Of a stretch of 64,000 bases of DNA, positions 25,201 to 46,647 are shown in pieces. How positions within the stretch are numbered: the stretch's first letter is position 1; each line of letters starts with the position of its first letter. Source of the DNA: Cheilinus undulatus (taxonomy: Eukaryota > Chordata > Actinopteri > Labriformes > Labridae); assembly GCF_018320785.1 (NCBI RefSeq), contig NC_054876.1, forward strand, positions 20,978,212-21,042,211, written 5' to 3'. The notes below the pieces were generated by a model. That model was not told where the DNA came from and ran no database searches. It saw nothing but the letters and a program-made list of their open reading frames with translations. A program made the position numbers and the translations under genes.

Positions 25201-25705
25201 GCATAACGATAATATATTGTTCATCCCTAAGAATTTCTGTTCTTGGTGTTGGTCTTCATCTTCCCTTAATTCCTCCCTCTCCTCCTCATAGTCTACCACC
25301 TCTCAGACACTCCTCCTCCTCAGACCCTCAGATCGTCTCCATCCATTTCTGATTTTAACTTTAACTCTCTTTTGCTCTCTGAACTGGTCTGAACTGGTTC
25401 CACATCATTTGAGAAGAGTGTTTTCAGTTTTGACTGGTTGTGTTGTGACAACAGAAATTATGTCTTACTTCTGCCATCAGTAGTCGCTACTATACATCAC
25501 ACATGCATGACAATGAAAAATGTGTTTTTGAGCGTGAGATTATGTTTAGAGTTTTGCACATTATATCTAACTGGTTCAGAGAATGGGAAATAATGTTTTA
25601 GCAGTGGTGAAAAACGAATCCCTTGCTGTGTTTCATTCAGGCTCCACTCGCAGCCGCATGCAGGAGCAGAAGATGAAGGAAGACGCAGAATCAAGGAAGG
25701 AATGA
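1289..25705 (+). CDS. rb1: Retinoblastoma-associated protein RB1 (27 exons, 914 aa)
   Basis: Nuclear pocket protein that binds E2F-DP and represses G1/S genes until CDKs phosphorylate it. Coding exons: 1289-1398, 1813-1933, 2265-2368, 2557-2691, 2784-2822, 2901-2950, 3091-3201, 3789-3934, 4039-4116, 5642-5751, 5841-5918, 6559-6646, 6737-6853, 6945-7001, 7285-7316, 7458-7534, 7654-7874, 18330-18445, 18699-18853, 19104-19249, 21997-22101, 22217-22330, 22434-22582, 22690-22720, 22825-22967, 23071-23117, 25641-25705. They total 2745 nt in frame. Many exon lengths (39, 78, 110, 78, 88, 117, 57, 32, 77, 146, 105, 114, 31, 143) equal those I recall for human RB1. Pocket A is about aa 361-558 and pocket B about 648-770; FYN in exon 22 belongs to the LxCxE cleft. 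CDK-type S/TP sites lie in exons 11, 19 and 23. The cyclin-docking KRLRFD is in exon 25. The N-terminus (MPPKKRSSG) lacks the mammalian Ala/Pro run. Confidence 0.97.
4697..4857 (+). repeat. tRNA-derived SINE in rb1 intron 9
   Basis: The copy begins with a tRNA-like head: an A-box-like GTGGCCTAGTGGTTGAAGGC, then a B-box GGTTCGAGTCC about 25 bases later. A C/T-rich body follows, ending in a CAAAGGCCCAAAA-type tail. This layout is typical of teleost tRNA-related SINEs. It is not a functional tRNA gene because the acceptor stem does not close and there is no clean cloverleaf. Confidence 0.75.
8421..9419 (-). CDS. Class A GPCR, P2Y/lysolipid-receptor-like (332 aa), nested in rb1
   Basis: Single-exon seven-transmembrane receptor on the strand opposite rb1. 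Visible hallmarks: possible N-glycosylation sites NMT and NCT in the N-terminal tail; [19 protein letters not shown] in TM2; DRYLAVVHP at the end of TM3; [12 protein letters not shown] in TM6; and NPFIYYF as the NPxxY motif of TM7. The C-terminal tail is very short (about 17 residues, ending HGGGGSSSY). The RIYYY and LKYISLY motifs recall P2RY10/GPR174-type lysophosphatidylserine receptors, but identity to any one subtype is not clear, so no symbol is given. The first ATG is used; a second in-frame ATG nine codons later is also plausible. It lies about 4.9 kb downstream of lpar6 in lpar6's direction and may be an ancient tandem relative of it. Confidence 0.88.
   Translation of the reverse strand: MLALKISLNMEVLNMTHELEKPFSPLSNCTVDTSYRFTFYQVSYSVIFLLGLVTNSLALHRLCQSPCTMNSTVIYMVSLSAADMFFVISLPLRIYYYNQKATAPLGWTPGLAYCHLTFILKYISLYGGIFFLVCIAVDRYLAVVHPVVSMNSRLRVAQLLSGGIWCLVLGLSVGLPLLRSAAAHQHQPCLLDPSSRRHRTIILVALGLVCGSFLLPTLVLLYSYCRVLSVLRQPRHRSRSKRHSRKHTLRVIYCVLGVFLLCFAPYHINLLGYTLTHVGVLPHCGLAKVTRAMHPVVLSLASSNCCLNPFIYYFSSSLVHREAHGGGGSSSY
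10677..10698 (+). repeat. (CT)n microsatellite
   Basis: An uninterrupted run of CT dinucleotides inside rb1 intron 17, followed by imperfect CT/TTTC sequence to about 10740. Confidence 0.9.
12195..12515. repeat. Interspersed repeat, copy A (second copy near 27610-27880)
   Basis: The stretch starting near the AGTTTCTCACACTTAT motif and running through the GTAGGAAGTATTCTTTT region aligns by eye with 27610-27880. Shared order: a TTTTAGTTTCTC motif, an ATAAGTG motif, AGCCTGGTCTTT versus AGCCTTGTCTTT, a TTTTCACAAAAA-type stretch, CTTATCT/TCTATCT near TCACTG/TTACTG, and TCTCCAAAA-like 3' sequence. No coding capacity is visible. The family is unknown to me. Confidence 0.5.
12536..12665. mobile_element. 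Solo terminal fragment of a Tc1-like transposon
   Basis: It begins TACAGTGCTTAACAAATTTA, which has the look of a Tc1/mariner terminus starting at a TA target. It continues through TTGTCTCAAAGACCATCCAG to CACGTTTTACCATTTTGA. The same fragment, in the same orientation and nearly identical, is at 53405-53527. Neither copy has the opposite terminus nearby. Confidence 0.6.
12850..13018 (-). repeat. tRNA-derived SINE, minus orientation, in rb1 intron 17
   Basis: Read on the minus strand, it has a GGGTGCAGATGGCCTAATGG head (A-box), then GGTTCAAATCTGGCC (B-box), a CATGCCTCTTTCCCACT body and a GGCACAAAAAGCC tail. It resembles the SINE at 4697-4857, with divergence in the body. Confidence 0.72.
14313..15440 (-). 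CDS. lpar6: Lysophosphatidic acid receptor 6 (375 aa), nested in rb1 intron 17
   Basis: Plasma-membrane G-protein-coupled receptor for lysophosphatidic acid (formerly P2RY5), encoded without introns on the strand opposite rb1. Features seen: several N-terminal N-glycosylation sequons (NST, NKS); [12 protein letters not shown] before TM2; LPFRIVYF at the end of TM2; the [27 protein letters not shown] block of TM3; [14 protein letters not shown] in TM6; and [13 protein letters not shown] in TM7 (DPxxY form). The tail ends in FDNESTV, close to the FDNESAA ending of mammalian LPAR6. The protein is about 30 aa longer than human LPAR6, mostly in the N-terminal tail. AATAAA signals on this strand lie at about 14064-14069 and 14114-14119. 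Position and orientation inside RB1 are the same as in mammals. Confidence 0.95.
   Translation of the reverse strand: MFQTFQLDPNMYNSTQQMSVVGANQNHIHCNKSDDFKYPLYSTVFSMVFVVGLLFNMVAVYIFGCTLKLRNETTTYMMNLVVSDSLFVLSLPFRIVYFIKREWMFGSVLCKISVALFYTNMYGSILFLTCISVDRFLAIVHPFRSQTIRTKRNAKLACLTVWVLVLSGSIPTGFLLDTTSPKNVNASTHFCFENYSRKQWKAELSKVVVFIETVGFIIPLMLNIFCSIMVLRTLKKPQTITRGGSLNKAKILRMIVVHLLIFCFCFIPYNVNLMFYTLVRSNILKGCDAEYVVRTIYPIALCIAVTNCCFDPVIYYFTSEAIQSSIKRKSTVWYNGARLFDRLQMDSSQSSPNTTPKSLTLRSLRTKMFDNESTV
17420..17885. repeat. Degenerate minisatellite (TTTTTGCCAxxTTT unit)
   Basis: Irregular repetition of units such as CCATTTTTGCCACTTTT and GCCCATTTTGCC with a period of roughly 15-25 bases. It creates long but meaningless Phe/Cys/Pro-rich open frames. 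The reverse-complement counterpart (GTGGCAAAAATG units) is at about 39795-40125. Confidence 0.75.
19520..21437 (-). mobile_element. Decayed Tc1-like transposon in rb1 intron 20, with another element inside
   Basis: Inverted arms at 19570-19603 and 21307-21340 share a near-identical stretch (AAAATAAAACTAGGATGTTT on the + strand of the right arm). The outer ends also match (GATGAGGAC at 19526-19534 versus its reverse complement GTCCTCATC at 21423-21431). Minus-strand coding from about 20840 to 20445 gives Tc1 transposase pieces, including RTPLL-type linker sequence, [12 protein letters not shown] (second catalytic Asp region) and [12 protein letters not shown], broken by frameshifts. Coding stops where a second terminus (CAGTGCCATGAAAAAG, minus strand) begins at about 20438. 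The C-terminal third of the transposase is not seen. Confidence 0.8.
19640..20438 (-). mobile_element. Non-autonomous DNA element and repeat debris inserted in the Tc1 copy
   Basis: The minus-strand end, TACAGTGCCATGAAAAAGTA, abuts the interrupted transposase at about 20438. The sequence inward carries a recognisable teleost repeat body (the GGCAATTACTTTTTCACACAG and GGATAATGGCTCTGAAC motifs). Positions 19640-19820 look like a different, LINE-3'-end-like fragment (TAAAATCTTAAAATCAAT motif). The left boundary is not sharp and the family is not certain. Confidence 0.5.
23118..25640 (+). other. rb1 intron 26 (2.5 kb)
   Basis: The donor GTAAGT follows GAA ATG A at 23117 and the acceptor TTTCATTCAG precedes the last exon at 25641. 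It holds the first copy of a dispersed repeat at about 24900-25230. No gene is visible. Confidence 0.85.
24900..25230. repeat. Dispersed repeat, copy A (second copy near 43205-43480)
   Basis: Shared landmarks with 43205-43480 in the same order: GTTCAGACCTAA, ACACACAATTT, GAACAAATT, CTTTAAAGT or TTTAAAGTTTAA, GAATGAGGATGA, GCCTAAAAC, CCACTGAC or TCACTAAC, and a CAGATACTGATAAT/CCAATATCAATATT tail. A piece of the same tail may recur near 59740-59830. The family is not recognised. Confidence 0.55.
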
Positions 25706-28700
25706 CTCTAAAATCTACTGAGCTGACCTGCACTGTTTGTCACAACATGAAACTTGAGTTTCTCTGTACATTTAGAGTTGGAGTTTAGTTAGTATTTAAC
25801 TTTGAGGAGTAATATGTGAATATAGAGGACTTTCTCCTCTTCTTTGTTCATGCTTTAACTATTTTAACTGAATAATGACTGTCAGTGAATTTCATTTAAA
25901 TATCTACTTCTTTAAGGTTGAGTTTTGGTTTTAGGAGTGCTATTAACTTTGTGGGTGTTTTAAGTTTTTTTGTAATACTTCAGAGACATTTCTCGATAGG
26001 AACAAAAATCGGTTCAGTCTCTGTGCCATCAGGACCTTTTACATGTTTCTCATCATGAGGCAGCATTTCTAGTGTTAAATCATGATTGCTTCCCTCCGAG
26101 AGGATCAGCTGTCATTATCAGAGGGAAATTGTTCTGACTTTTGATGCAGTGATTGAACTTTACAGTGATAATCTGCTGGAGAATTTGCAATGCTTCCAAG
26201 GAGTGTGCCATGAGGTGTGAGCCATAACACGATCAAACGTTAGTAGAAAAAGAGACACTGCATGATTTACACCCAGCTTTAATTAGTGTTTTTCTGTTAG
26301 ACTCCCTTTATAGGTAATGCATTTAGCCAGTGTATTATTTAACAGTAACTTTGGTTTGTTTTAAAGTTAAAAAAGTGTCCTATATAAATGTGAACACCAC
26401 CTTATATATTTCAACCCTTGTTTTTAGATTTTCAGGCATGTCATTCTACAAAGTGTTAGTTAAGTGTTAAAGTTAATTTTTTAAAGCAATTTGGAAGACT
26501 TGGAGGAAAAAAAAAGAAAAATTACAGCAGCAAAAAGTATCATTTAAAGCAATTCATATGTGGACTTGACACAAGGTAATTTACAATGGGAAAAACATGC
26601 TAGAACTGTTAATTATCAGAGTTTTTAAATTAAAATGTGTTTATATTGTACTTTATTGACATAGTTCCTTTGAAATGAAGTAAATATTCCTGTTTTTTAT
26701 TTAAAAATATTGTTTTGGTACTTCTTTGCATAGATTTGACTACATACAGCTCAATTCATTTTGCTTCTCAGTCATCATTCCTCAAAACATGTTTAGTGAT
26801 TAACAAGCTAATAGACTGAAGATTAGAGTCTTAGTTATGGATTATACAGGTTTTTTATTTCAGAGGATTTTTTGCAGGTCTTTTTAGTTTGTTTTTTTGT
26901 GTGTTTTGTTTTTCCTTATGCAGGTTTTTGGGACAAGATGAATTTATAACATTGTTAAGCTTGGAGAAAAATAGATTTTTGTATTGGTTATGAAACTTAA
27001 ACAAGACAAGAAATGGAGTTCCTCTTTCTCAGGAATTGCATGCCTCAAATGTTCCCTCTTGTAATAAACCTTTGGCCTGCAGCCCTGTTTCCGAGAAGCA
27101 TCGCTCCTTAGATTATCATAACATCTATTTCTGGAATCTTCAGGCTATGTTTGATGGTCATAGACTTAAAGAATTTTTCACTGGGCCCAAATACATGGCA
27201 GAATATTTTAGTGATCAAAACAAACAAATAAAAATGAGATGTTGGAAAAAGATTATGGGGTTGTAATTTGTTTCAGTCAAGATTTGTACAATCTGTGTCC
27301 TTAGATGGAGCAACGCGAGGCTCTTTTCTTCCCTCTGCTGTGCAGAAATGTACACACAGGACTCAGTCAGGCTTCGCTTTCTCAAGGTTACCTGTAAGTA
27401 AAATAACTGCTGCCTGACACTGAGTTACCAAACTGTTAACTGGATCAATTACTGAAAATCACTGGGTTTTGAGATTTCTCACTGGAAATTGTGTTCTTTA
27501 GATTTTTAAAGTCATTTTTACCTTTTGTGTTATCTTGGATTGCTACCTGATAGATTTATAAAACTTCTTAAAGAATTGTTATTGCTACTTATGGCACAGA
27601 TTTTGTGTATCCTCCTGAGACCCTCCTGAGCTTTTGATTTTAGTTTCTCCCACTTATTTGGGATAAGTGGGACCTGATACTTATCGACCGAAGCCTTGTC
27701 TTTGAACAGGAGATATTTTTCACCAAAAAATTATGTCTGCATTTGAGAACAATAGATCTATCTCACTGCACAAGGCTAAACAAAAATATTTCCCTACTTG
27801 TGAGAAATTATTTTAACAACAAACAATTTTTCCCACTATCATCAAAGTATTAGAGATTTCCAGAACACAAAAAATCCCCTTAAATTTCCAAGACATTACC
27901 AAAAATGTTGGTGAAAATTCTTAAACATCTTTGAATAAAAATCACATTAAAAAATCCTTAAACATTCTCTTAATGTTTGAGTGAATCTTTCTGAAAAAGC
28001 CTCAACATTACAATAAAAAAATCCATGAATATCCGAAACATTTTCTGAAAATGTTTCTAAGCAGTTCACCTCAGAAGTCTTCTGAGCGGTATCAAGGGCA
28101 ATCAGAGCAACGGTGTGGCGTGCAAATATAGACACACATACCACCAATAATTGTAGTAAGATCTTAATACTTGTGTCAGTGTGATATTTCAGTTTTTGAT
28201 TTTTCATAGATTTTCAAACAATTCTAAAATTCTGTTTTCACTTTGACATGATTGGTACTGAGTGTAGATTAATGGGAATAAAAGTGTTTTATTACGACTC
28301 CAGCATTAGGCTGCAATATAACAATTGAAAAAAGTGAAGGGGATCCGAACTCACAAAATCACAAAAACAACCAGGAGACGTTTTTTCGAATGAGAAAATT
28401 TAGTTTAAAAAAATAAATGCATATCCTGTTTGGGCTTTCATAGAAAGTATTGACAGAATAATTACCTATACCGAAGACTTAAGAGGACATATTGCCTTAC
28501 ATTTTATTTTACTATGTTTTTCTGTGATGTTATTTTTTGCTTTTTTCTGGAGATATTAAAAAATAATGTGCTACTGAGGGAAAAATAGTATTGAATCCCC
28601 AAGAAATAAAGAGCAATCATTACAAAACAATTAAAATAAGTCATTATTGTAGATAAATGGAGGTGGGAAAAGTTTCACAAAACGTAGTTTGAAAAATTGG

Positions 28701-29544
28701 TCGTACATCTCCAAATAACATTCAGATTTATTGCCTGGTTTAACAACTTCCTAAAAATTTGTTAGGGAGCAGCTCATTGACTTTGAGTTTCTTTTCTTTG
28801 AAGAAATGTAACATTTGAAAAAGGCCAAACTAGATAGGAATTCTGTCAACTGAGTAATTCTGTTGCAGGAGGTACAAAAATAGAGCCAGTAAAGTACAAG
28901 TACCTCAGATCTAAAGTTAATACTGTAGTTATGTAGTTGAGCCCAGCGGCATACCCTCAGTGAGGACCATGCGAAGAGAGAAAACCCTCCCAAAGCTTAA
29001 CACCAAAAGCCTGACATTTTAACATCGATAACTCAGTAGAACTGAAAAAGAGAGTAGTGAGGATGATCAGCGCATCTTTTAATTGCCACACCTTGTTTTT
29101 CCTCACTGCTGTGAACTCCTTCCAGCCCCTCAGGGGGAAACAGTGACAGCTGCTGCCTGTTCAGAAACAGCTACCTTAATTGCGCCGTGGCTCTGTTTCC
29201 AGTAGGGAGGACAAAGGCTGAAACAGTTTGGTTTGGGGCCAGCCGAGCATGAAACTTTTCACCAGTTACGTTTTAATTGGCCCTTACCCCGTGGGGGATT
29301 GAAATGAGTTGTTGAGTTTGTGGGCACTGATTCCGTGCAGTCAGCCGGTAGCACATGATCATACAACAGCAAAGTGCTCAGTTCTTCTCTTACTGGAGCT
29401 GCTAATGCAAAGATGAAACAGTTTATCTCTGCAGCTTAAAATAGCAAGACTGAAAAAAAGAAAAGGAAATTAATATCTCTGGAGAATATGATCAGGTCTT
29501 CACTCTAGGATCACAGTTCAAAACTTTGCTGTCTTTCATCTGGG
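25706..29544 (+). other. rb1 3' UTR and rb1-trpc2 intergenic region
   Basis: The rb1 3' UTR starts at 25706. The first convincing AATAAA is at 27063-27068, which would give a UTR of about 1.4 kb; other weaker A-rich signals occur earlier. Positions 27610-27880 are copy B of the repeat at 12195-12515. From 29040 to 29544 the sequence becomes less AT-rich and is the likely trpc2 promoter/5' UTR region. No other gene is supported. Confidence 0.6.
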
Positions 29545-41668
<12,124 letters not shown>

Positions 41669-42302
41669 TATAAATAACCACACTTACAGTAATCTGTGGT
41701 CACCTTACACAATATCTAAGAAAGAGGGTTTGTTCGAGGGCTTCAGCTTCATTATTTTGAATCATAGGATAGGTGGGGATGATGGCCTCCCAAAAACTTT
41801 GGTCCAAAGTGCAAGGTTTCATTGCTACAAAGTACCACATTGATTTCAAGTCCTTAGTTAACTATAGTGTGATTTTTACTACTAATATACCTTTTTGGGC
41901 ATGTAACTTGAAAATAAAATCTAAGGAACAAAGCACCAACATAATCTTAGTTCACCACAGCTGTTTTTTTCATAATCCAGTCAGTGTTTTTGTCATAAAC
42001 ATGGCTGAGCACTTCCAAAAAATAAGGGGGACACAGGTATGTTTTAATAGCTTGTGTTTGTAGGAAGATTGACGGGCAGAAACCAGGACTTTTGTCAGTT
42101 TTTGTGCATAAACACCCCAGAAGAGTTCATCCTTTTCGTATTTTGAGGAGAAAATATATAGTAATTTCATCTCAGTTTTTAATCTTTTCTGACTGACAAA
42201 AGATTGTTGCATTTGTAGTTTTGTTGTCACAGATTGGTGCCCTCCTTAGTGCCCCTTCAGACTAAAGTACTTTTTGAAGGGAATCCTGTATAGTAGGACA
42301 AA

Positions 42303-42579
42303 GGCTATGTACACACTGCAGGTCTTAATGCTCACATTTGATCTTTTGGTCAGATCTTTTATTTTGTTTTGTTTGGCTGTTCACTCTGCATCCTAAATGA
42401 TCAGATATGCGTCCCACTTGGAACCACATTTAAAAGTGACCTGAATCTGATATGAAAAGATCAGATTCAATGTGACTTGTGTTGCTTACAGTGTAAGAAA
42501 AAAATCAGGTATGAGTCACATATGAGCAAATTTTTAAAAATCAGTTTGGCTCACTTTGATCTGCTGTGTAAACTTAGCC
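42303..42579. mobile_element. Short MITE-like element (277 bp)
   Basis: Begins GGCTATGTACACACTGCAG and ends CTGCTGTGTAAACTTAGCC, so the ends are imperfect inverted repeats (GGCTAxGTxTACACA type). It has no coding capacity. The interior repeats the GATCAGAT/GATCTTTT motif several times. No clear target-site duplication was found. Confidence 0.6.
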
Positions 42580-43204
42580 ATATTGTCCTTGTTAGAATAA
42601 CTTAAGTGTCTCCTAGATGTATGAATAATTTAAAACAACAGATCTCTGTATTTTGAGAAAATATAGATCCATATCTGCCATATTGTCTCACCTAAATCTA
42701 CATTACAGGAGCTTCTTCCTTGTTTTTTCAACTGAAAATACACCACATTCAATTACAACAGCTTTAAGGATCACACTCTATTCAAGGCCACCCATAAGGG
42801 GGATAAAGGGGAAGCTTTCCATGAAGGTTGGCCAAAAATTGGTCCATACTAAATAATATCAACAATATTTTAACCAAAATACTTATACTTATGAAGTGAC
42901 AAAAATGCTTTATTCATTAAAAAATTGTACTACTTCTAAAAGCCCCCCCTTGTACAGCCATGCCAGGATGAAGAAAAGTTGGGGTCCTGGAGAAAACAGG
43001 TGCATTTGACCTCAATAGTGATCAGTTAACAAACCTTTTTAAATTAGCTTTAAAGTTGACCAGGCTTTTATGGCAAATTAAAGCCAGGGAGCTTGCACTA
43101 ATGTCCCTGGTTACACTGTAGGGACAGATGATATTGAATTTATTAAAATTTCCACTATGCTGATATTTACAAATTAATTTTAACAGGTACTGATATCCAT
43201 ACTG

Positions 43205-43480
43205 TTTTTTAATGTTGTTCAGACCTAATTGTTTGACCTTAGAACACACAATTTCAAGTTTAAGGCTGAACAAATTAACAAACTTCAATCCTTGAAAAAC
43301 AATTTAAAGTTTAAGAAATGAGGATGAACAAAGAACAACAAGCCACTGTAAGCCTGGACCTGCCTAAAACCTCACTAACCTATCCATGCGTACAGCTCAT
43401 ATAGCCTTTCTGTTTTAGAAAGTGGCAGAAATGTTCACATCTGCCTATGCCAATATCAATATTAGCTAATTACATCCAAG
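43205..43480. repeat. Dispersed repeat, copy B (partner of 24900-25230)
   Basis: Same motif order as the copy in rb1 intron 26, more diverged at the 3' side. Non-coding. Confidence 0.55.
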
Positions 43481-45369
43481 AAGGGGCCTTTAATTGAGTG
43501 TACAAGCGGCCCAGTAATTTCTGTGGGCAGTCCTGACTCTGTAAAAAACAAATGCAACATTTGACACCACTACCTGGAACACAGTGAACAATAATGGCAG
43601 CCTAGATTTTCTCAAACTGTAGAAATCTGTCTGACACTAGCGTCAATCTAATAAAGTAAATATTTCTTAAAATGTGAGGTTCCTTTCACAGTGGTTTGGT
43701 AGGACTGACACAGGCAGAAACCCAATCGAGCAGATATGCTGAGATTATTTGTTTACAGGTTAATTAAAGCTTTAAGTAAAGTTCCTCTGTTATATAAATT
43801 ATGTAGCCCTTTCACTAGCCTGTCCATAAAACAGCAAACAAATCATCTATAAAGTTTGTTTTTGTCACCATTTGAAAATACCAAACAATAAATACATGAT
43901 CTTTAGAAGTGCTAGTAGGATTGGGTAGCCTAAAAGCTAGGCTATCTTACTCCTTTGTTTCCAGCATCATTAGGCTAAGCTAACTTCTTGCTAGCTTTAG
44001 CTTCGAGCTCTATCTTCTCACTAGCAAATAAATGTTTTCCTTTTTTAAAAAGTTCATAAATGACTTTTACTTTAAGATTAATTCTGCATCTGTGAGGAAA
44101 ATTTCATGCATTTCTTTTCATTTAGAGTAAGTTTGGTGTCACACTATAGCATGTAGCTTTCCTGCTACTTCAACTCACATCATTTCCTGAGTGACATGTT
44201 TGCTAGAACATAGGATGAAGAGGGGGCTTCTTCTTAATCATTAAAATAATTAATGTTTTGGCAATTTGTAGCCTTTTCTCTTAATTATTCAGTAACTGAT
44301 CTACAAATTTACTGTGAAGACTTATAACAGTCGTTTATTAGGCCAAGAGAAGTAATAAAAGGATATTTGTGAACAGATTTTTTTTTTTTTTTTTGGTCCC
44401 TTTACTCACCTGTAATTATTCAGGAGCAGACTGTAAGTCATTCTGGTGTATATTCATATTACAAATAACCAATGTGTTAAAACGTTTCAGACTTTATAAC
44501 ACAATAAAATGTTATAAAACATCTTCCTCTTTGCCTGTTTTTCATGAACATGCTGAATAATTAACCGTGTTGCCTGGGGCTGTGTTGCTTTTTTGTTTCT
44601 TTTCTGTTAACAGCAGAGCGACACGCTGCTACACTGTGACAGTACAGGTCTCAGCTTGCTTTACACGTTCTGCTCCCATGAGGTCAGGTAGATGAACATA
44701 CCAGTTCATTAATTCACCACCTGCAGCATCAACTGTCTCAAGGTGCAATGCTTGCAGATACTTCCAGTGGAAAAACACATTAGCATGTAGCGCTTTGTTG
44801 CTGCATTGATGCCATCACCGTTTCCTCTTAAATTTTTGTTTGGGCCTCCTCTTATCTGCCAACTTCACAGATAATCAAAACATGCTAACTGAACCTTAAC
44901 ACAAAAGCCTTGTTCATGACTCACCTCGAAACTCAAACATGCCTTACCATCCCGTTAGAGAAAGTTAATTTTGCTCTTTTCTTCTTATGGTGTAGGGCAC
45001 TAATTAACTGGAGGCCTGGGGGCCACATCAGGCCCCCACAGCTCCCCATCTGGCCCCCAGAAGCTCAATTAAATTGAAAAAAAGTGCTAAGGAAAAAAAA
45101 TACATTGCTGTATTTAGGGTATCTTTTCTTTCTTTCCCTTTATGATCCCTAAAGATATTTAGGTAACTCCAAAAAGAGGAGTGAGATTGAAACTTGTTTT
45201 CATTGAAGATTGGTTAAATGGTTGATCAGTTTTATAAGATGCATGACAAACTTACTCACAAGTCCATTCTTGATTAAAGCAGATTTTATGAGTTTATTTT
45301 TCACTGCCTAAGAATTTCAACAAAATATCTTTCCTTCATGTTTTTTTCACCAGTAAGAATGCAGCATAT

Positions 45370-46102
45370 TAAAGGGGACATATTTTACCCTTTTAAGACA
45401 AGTTTATATTGTTCTCAGAGGTCCCCAAAACATGCCTCTGAAGTTTGTTGCTGAAAGAACACTCTAATAAGAATTTTTGCATGTCTAAAGAGCCCTCTGT
45501 TTCAGCCCTTCTCAGAATGAGCTGTTTCTGTGGCTTTAAATGGTAATGAGCTGTCTGACTCCACCCCTGACCACACCCCTCTCAGGAAATGCATGTGGCA
45601 CTCCTGATGTTACAATGTTACAGACACTTTCATCCAAAGTTAAGGACCCGACTGGGATTCAAACCATCAATGTCCCAGAAAGTCAGCAGAGTAACCCACA
45701 GCTATCCAGCATCTCAGCTGGCAGCTGATAGGAAGATCAGGAGAGGAGGGCGGGACTTTCTTCTAAGCAGGGAGGGCCAACCAAACCTGGGAGTGGGCGC
45801 TAACTCCCCACATGAGGTCATGAGGGGAAAATCTGAGAATGGCTAGTTTTAGCACACATTTTCTGAAAGGTGGAGAGAGAGGGTGGAAGGGAAGGGATTT
45901 TTTTCTGGTATTTGAGGGGATTGTGGACAGGCCAGGGGCACATATTTTTGTTAGAAAAGCCTGACAAGTGATTTTTGCCTATGTCCCCTTTAACTTCAAA
46001 CTACATGAAATATGTGCCTTAAATATCTCAGTCGCCCCCTTGTGGCTTGCTGCAGTATAGGGATTTAACCATGTGAAAAAGGACAGAGTTCACTGCTAAA
46101 GG
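45370..46102 (-). mobile_element. Composite MITE with internal SINE, copy 2 (inverted)
   Basis: Reverse complement of the unit at 35515-36217. It starts TTAAAGGGGACATATTTTACC at about 45371. The SINE segment is read backwards at about 45600-45725 (GGGATTCAAACCATCAATG includes the complementary B-box). The matching CTCAGTCGCCCCCTTGTGGC and GACAGAGTTCACTGCTAAAG flank lies at about 46030-46105. Both copies carry the SINE at the same internal place. Confidence 0.8.
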
Positions 46103-46647
46103 CTAGCAATAAGGTACATTTAGAAGAAAATACAATTGTTTAGACAAAAATGCAGTGTCTGCAGTTATATGAGCTGGCCTTGTACAAATGTAGTTGACCT
46201 CTGGTGTAGGGGCTTATTTACCTTAAATTGAAGGGAATTTTATTATGAAAATGCAGATCTAAGTCATGTTTAAAATTAACATGAAAATATAACCATTTAG
46301 GGTTTAAAACAGAATTTAAGATAGCCATGTTTTAAACATATAGTAGGAGTTTAATATCCCAGAAATGAAAAATACAAACATTAAGTTCATTTTTGTGACA
46401 CACATATTACAAAACTATTGATAAAAAGGGCAGACATCGAATCATTGTGCCCAATATAATTCTATACAAAAATGCATAAAAACTCACTTCATGGTAAAAA
46501 TGTACAAATGGCAAAGATTTGTGAGTTGTAGACAGCGGCATATGTAAAACCCTTATTAATTCATATACAATACAAAGAATCAAGTGTTTCCAAAATAGGA
46601 CAGAGAAAAGGACAGAGGGAAGTACTTGAGAGTGAGAAACACTGCAG

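Larger units (their letters stand above)
41669..46647. other. Intergenic region between trpc2 and rrm1 (tail to tail)
   Basis: A candidate trpc2 poly(A) signal AATAAA lies at 41913-41918. The region is otherwise repeats and AT-rich filler: a short MITE at 42303-42579, copy B of a dispersed repeat at about 43205-43480, a T(18) run near 44375-44395, a short GC-rich repeat-like patch (GGCCCCCACAG) at about 45005-45070, and the composite MITE at 45370-46100. No gene is supported. Confidence 0.7.
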
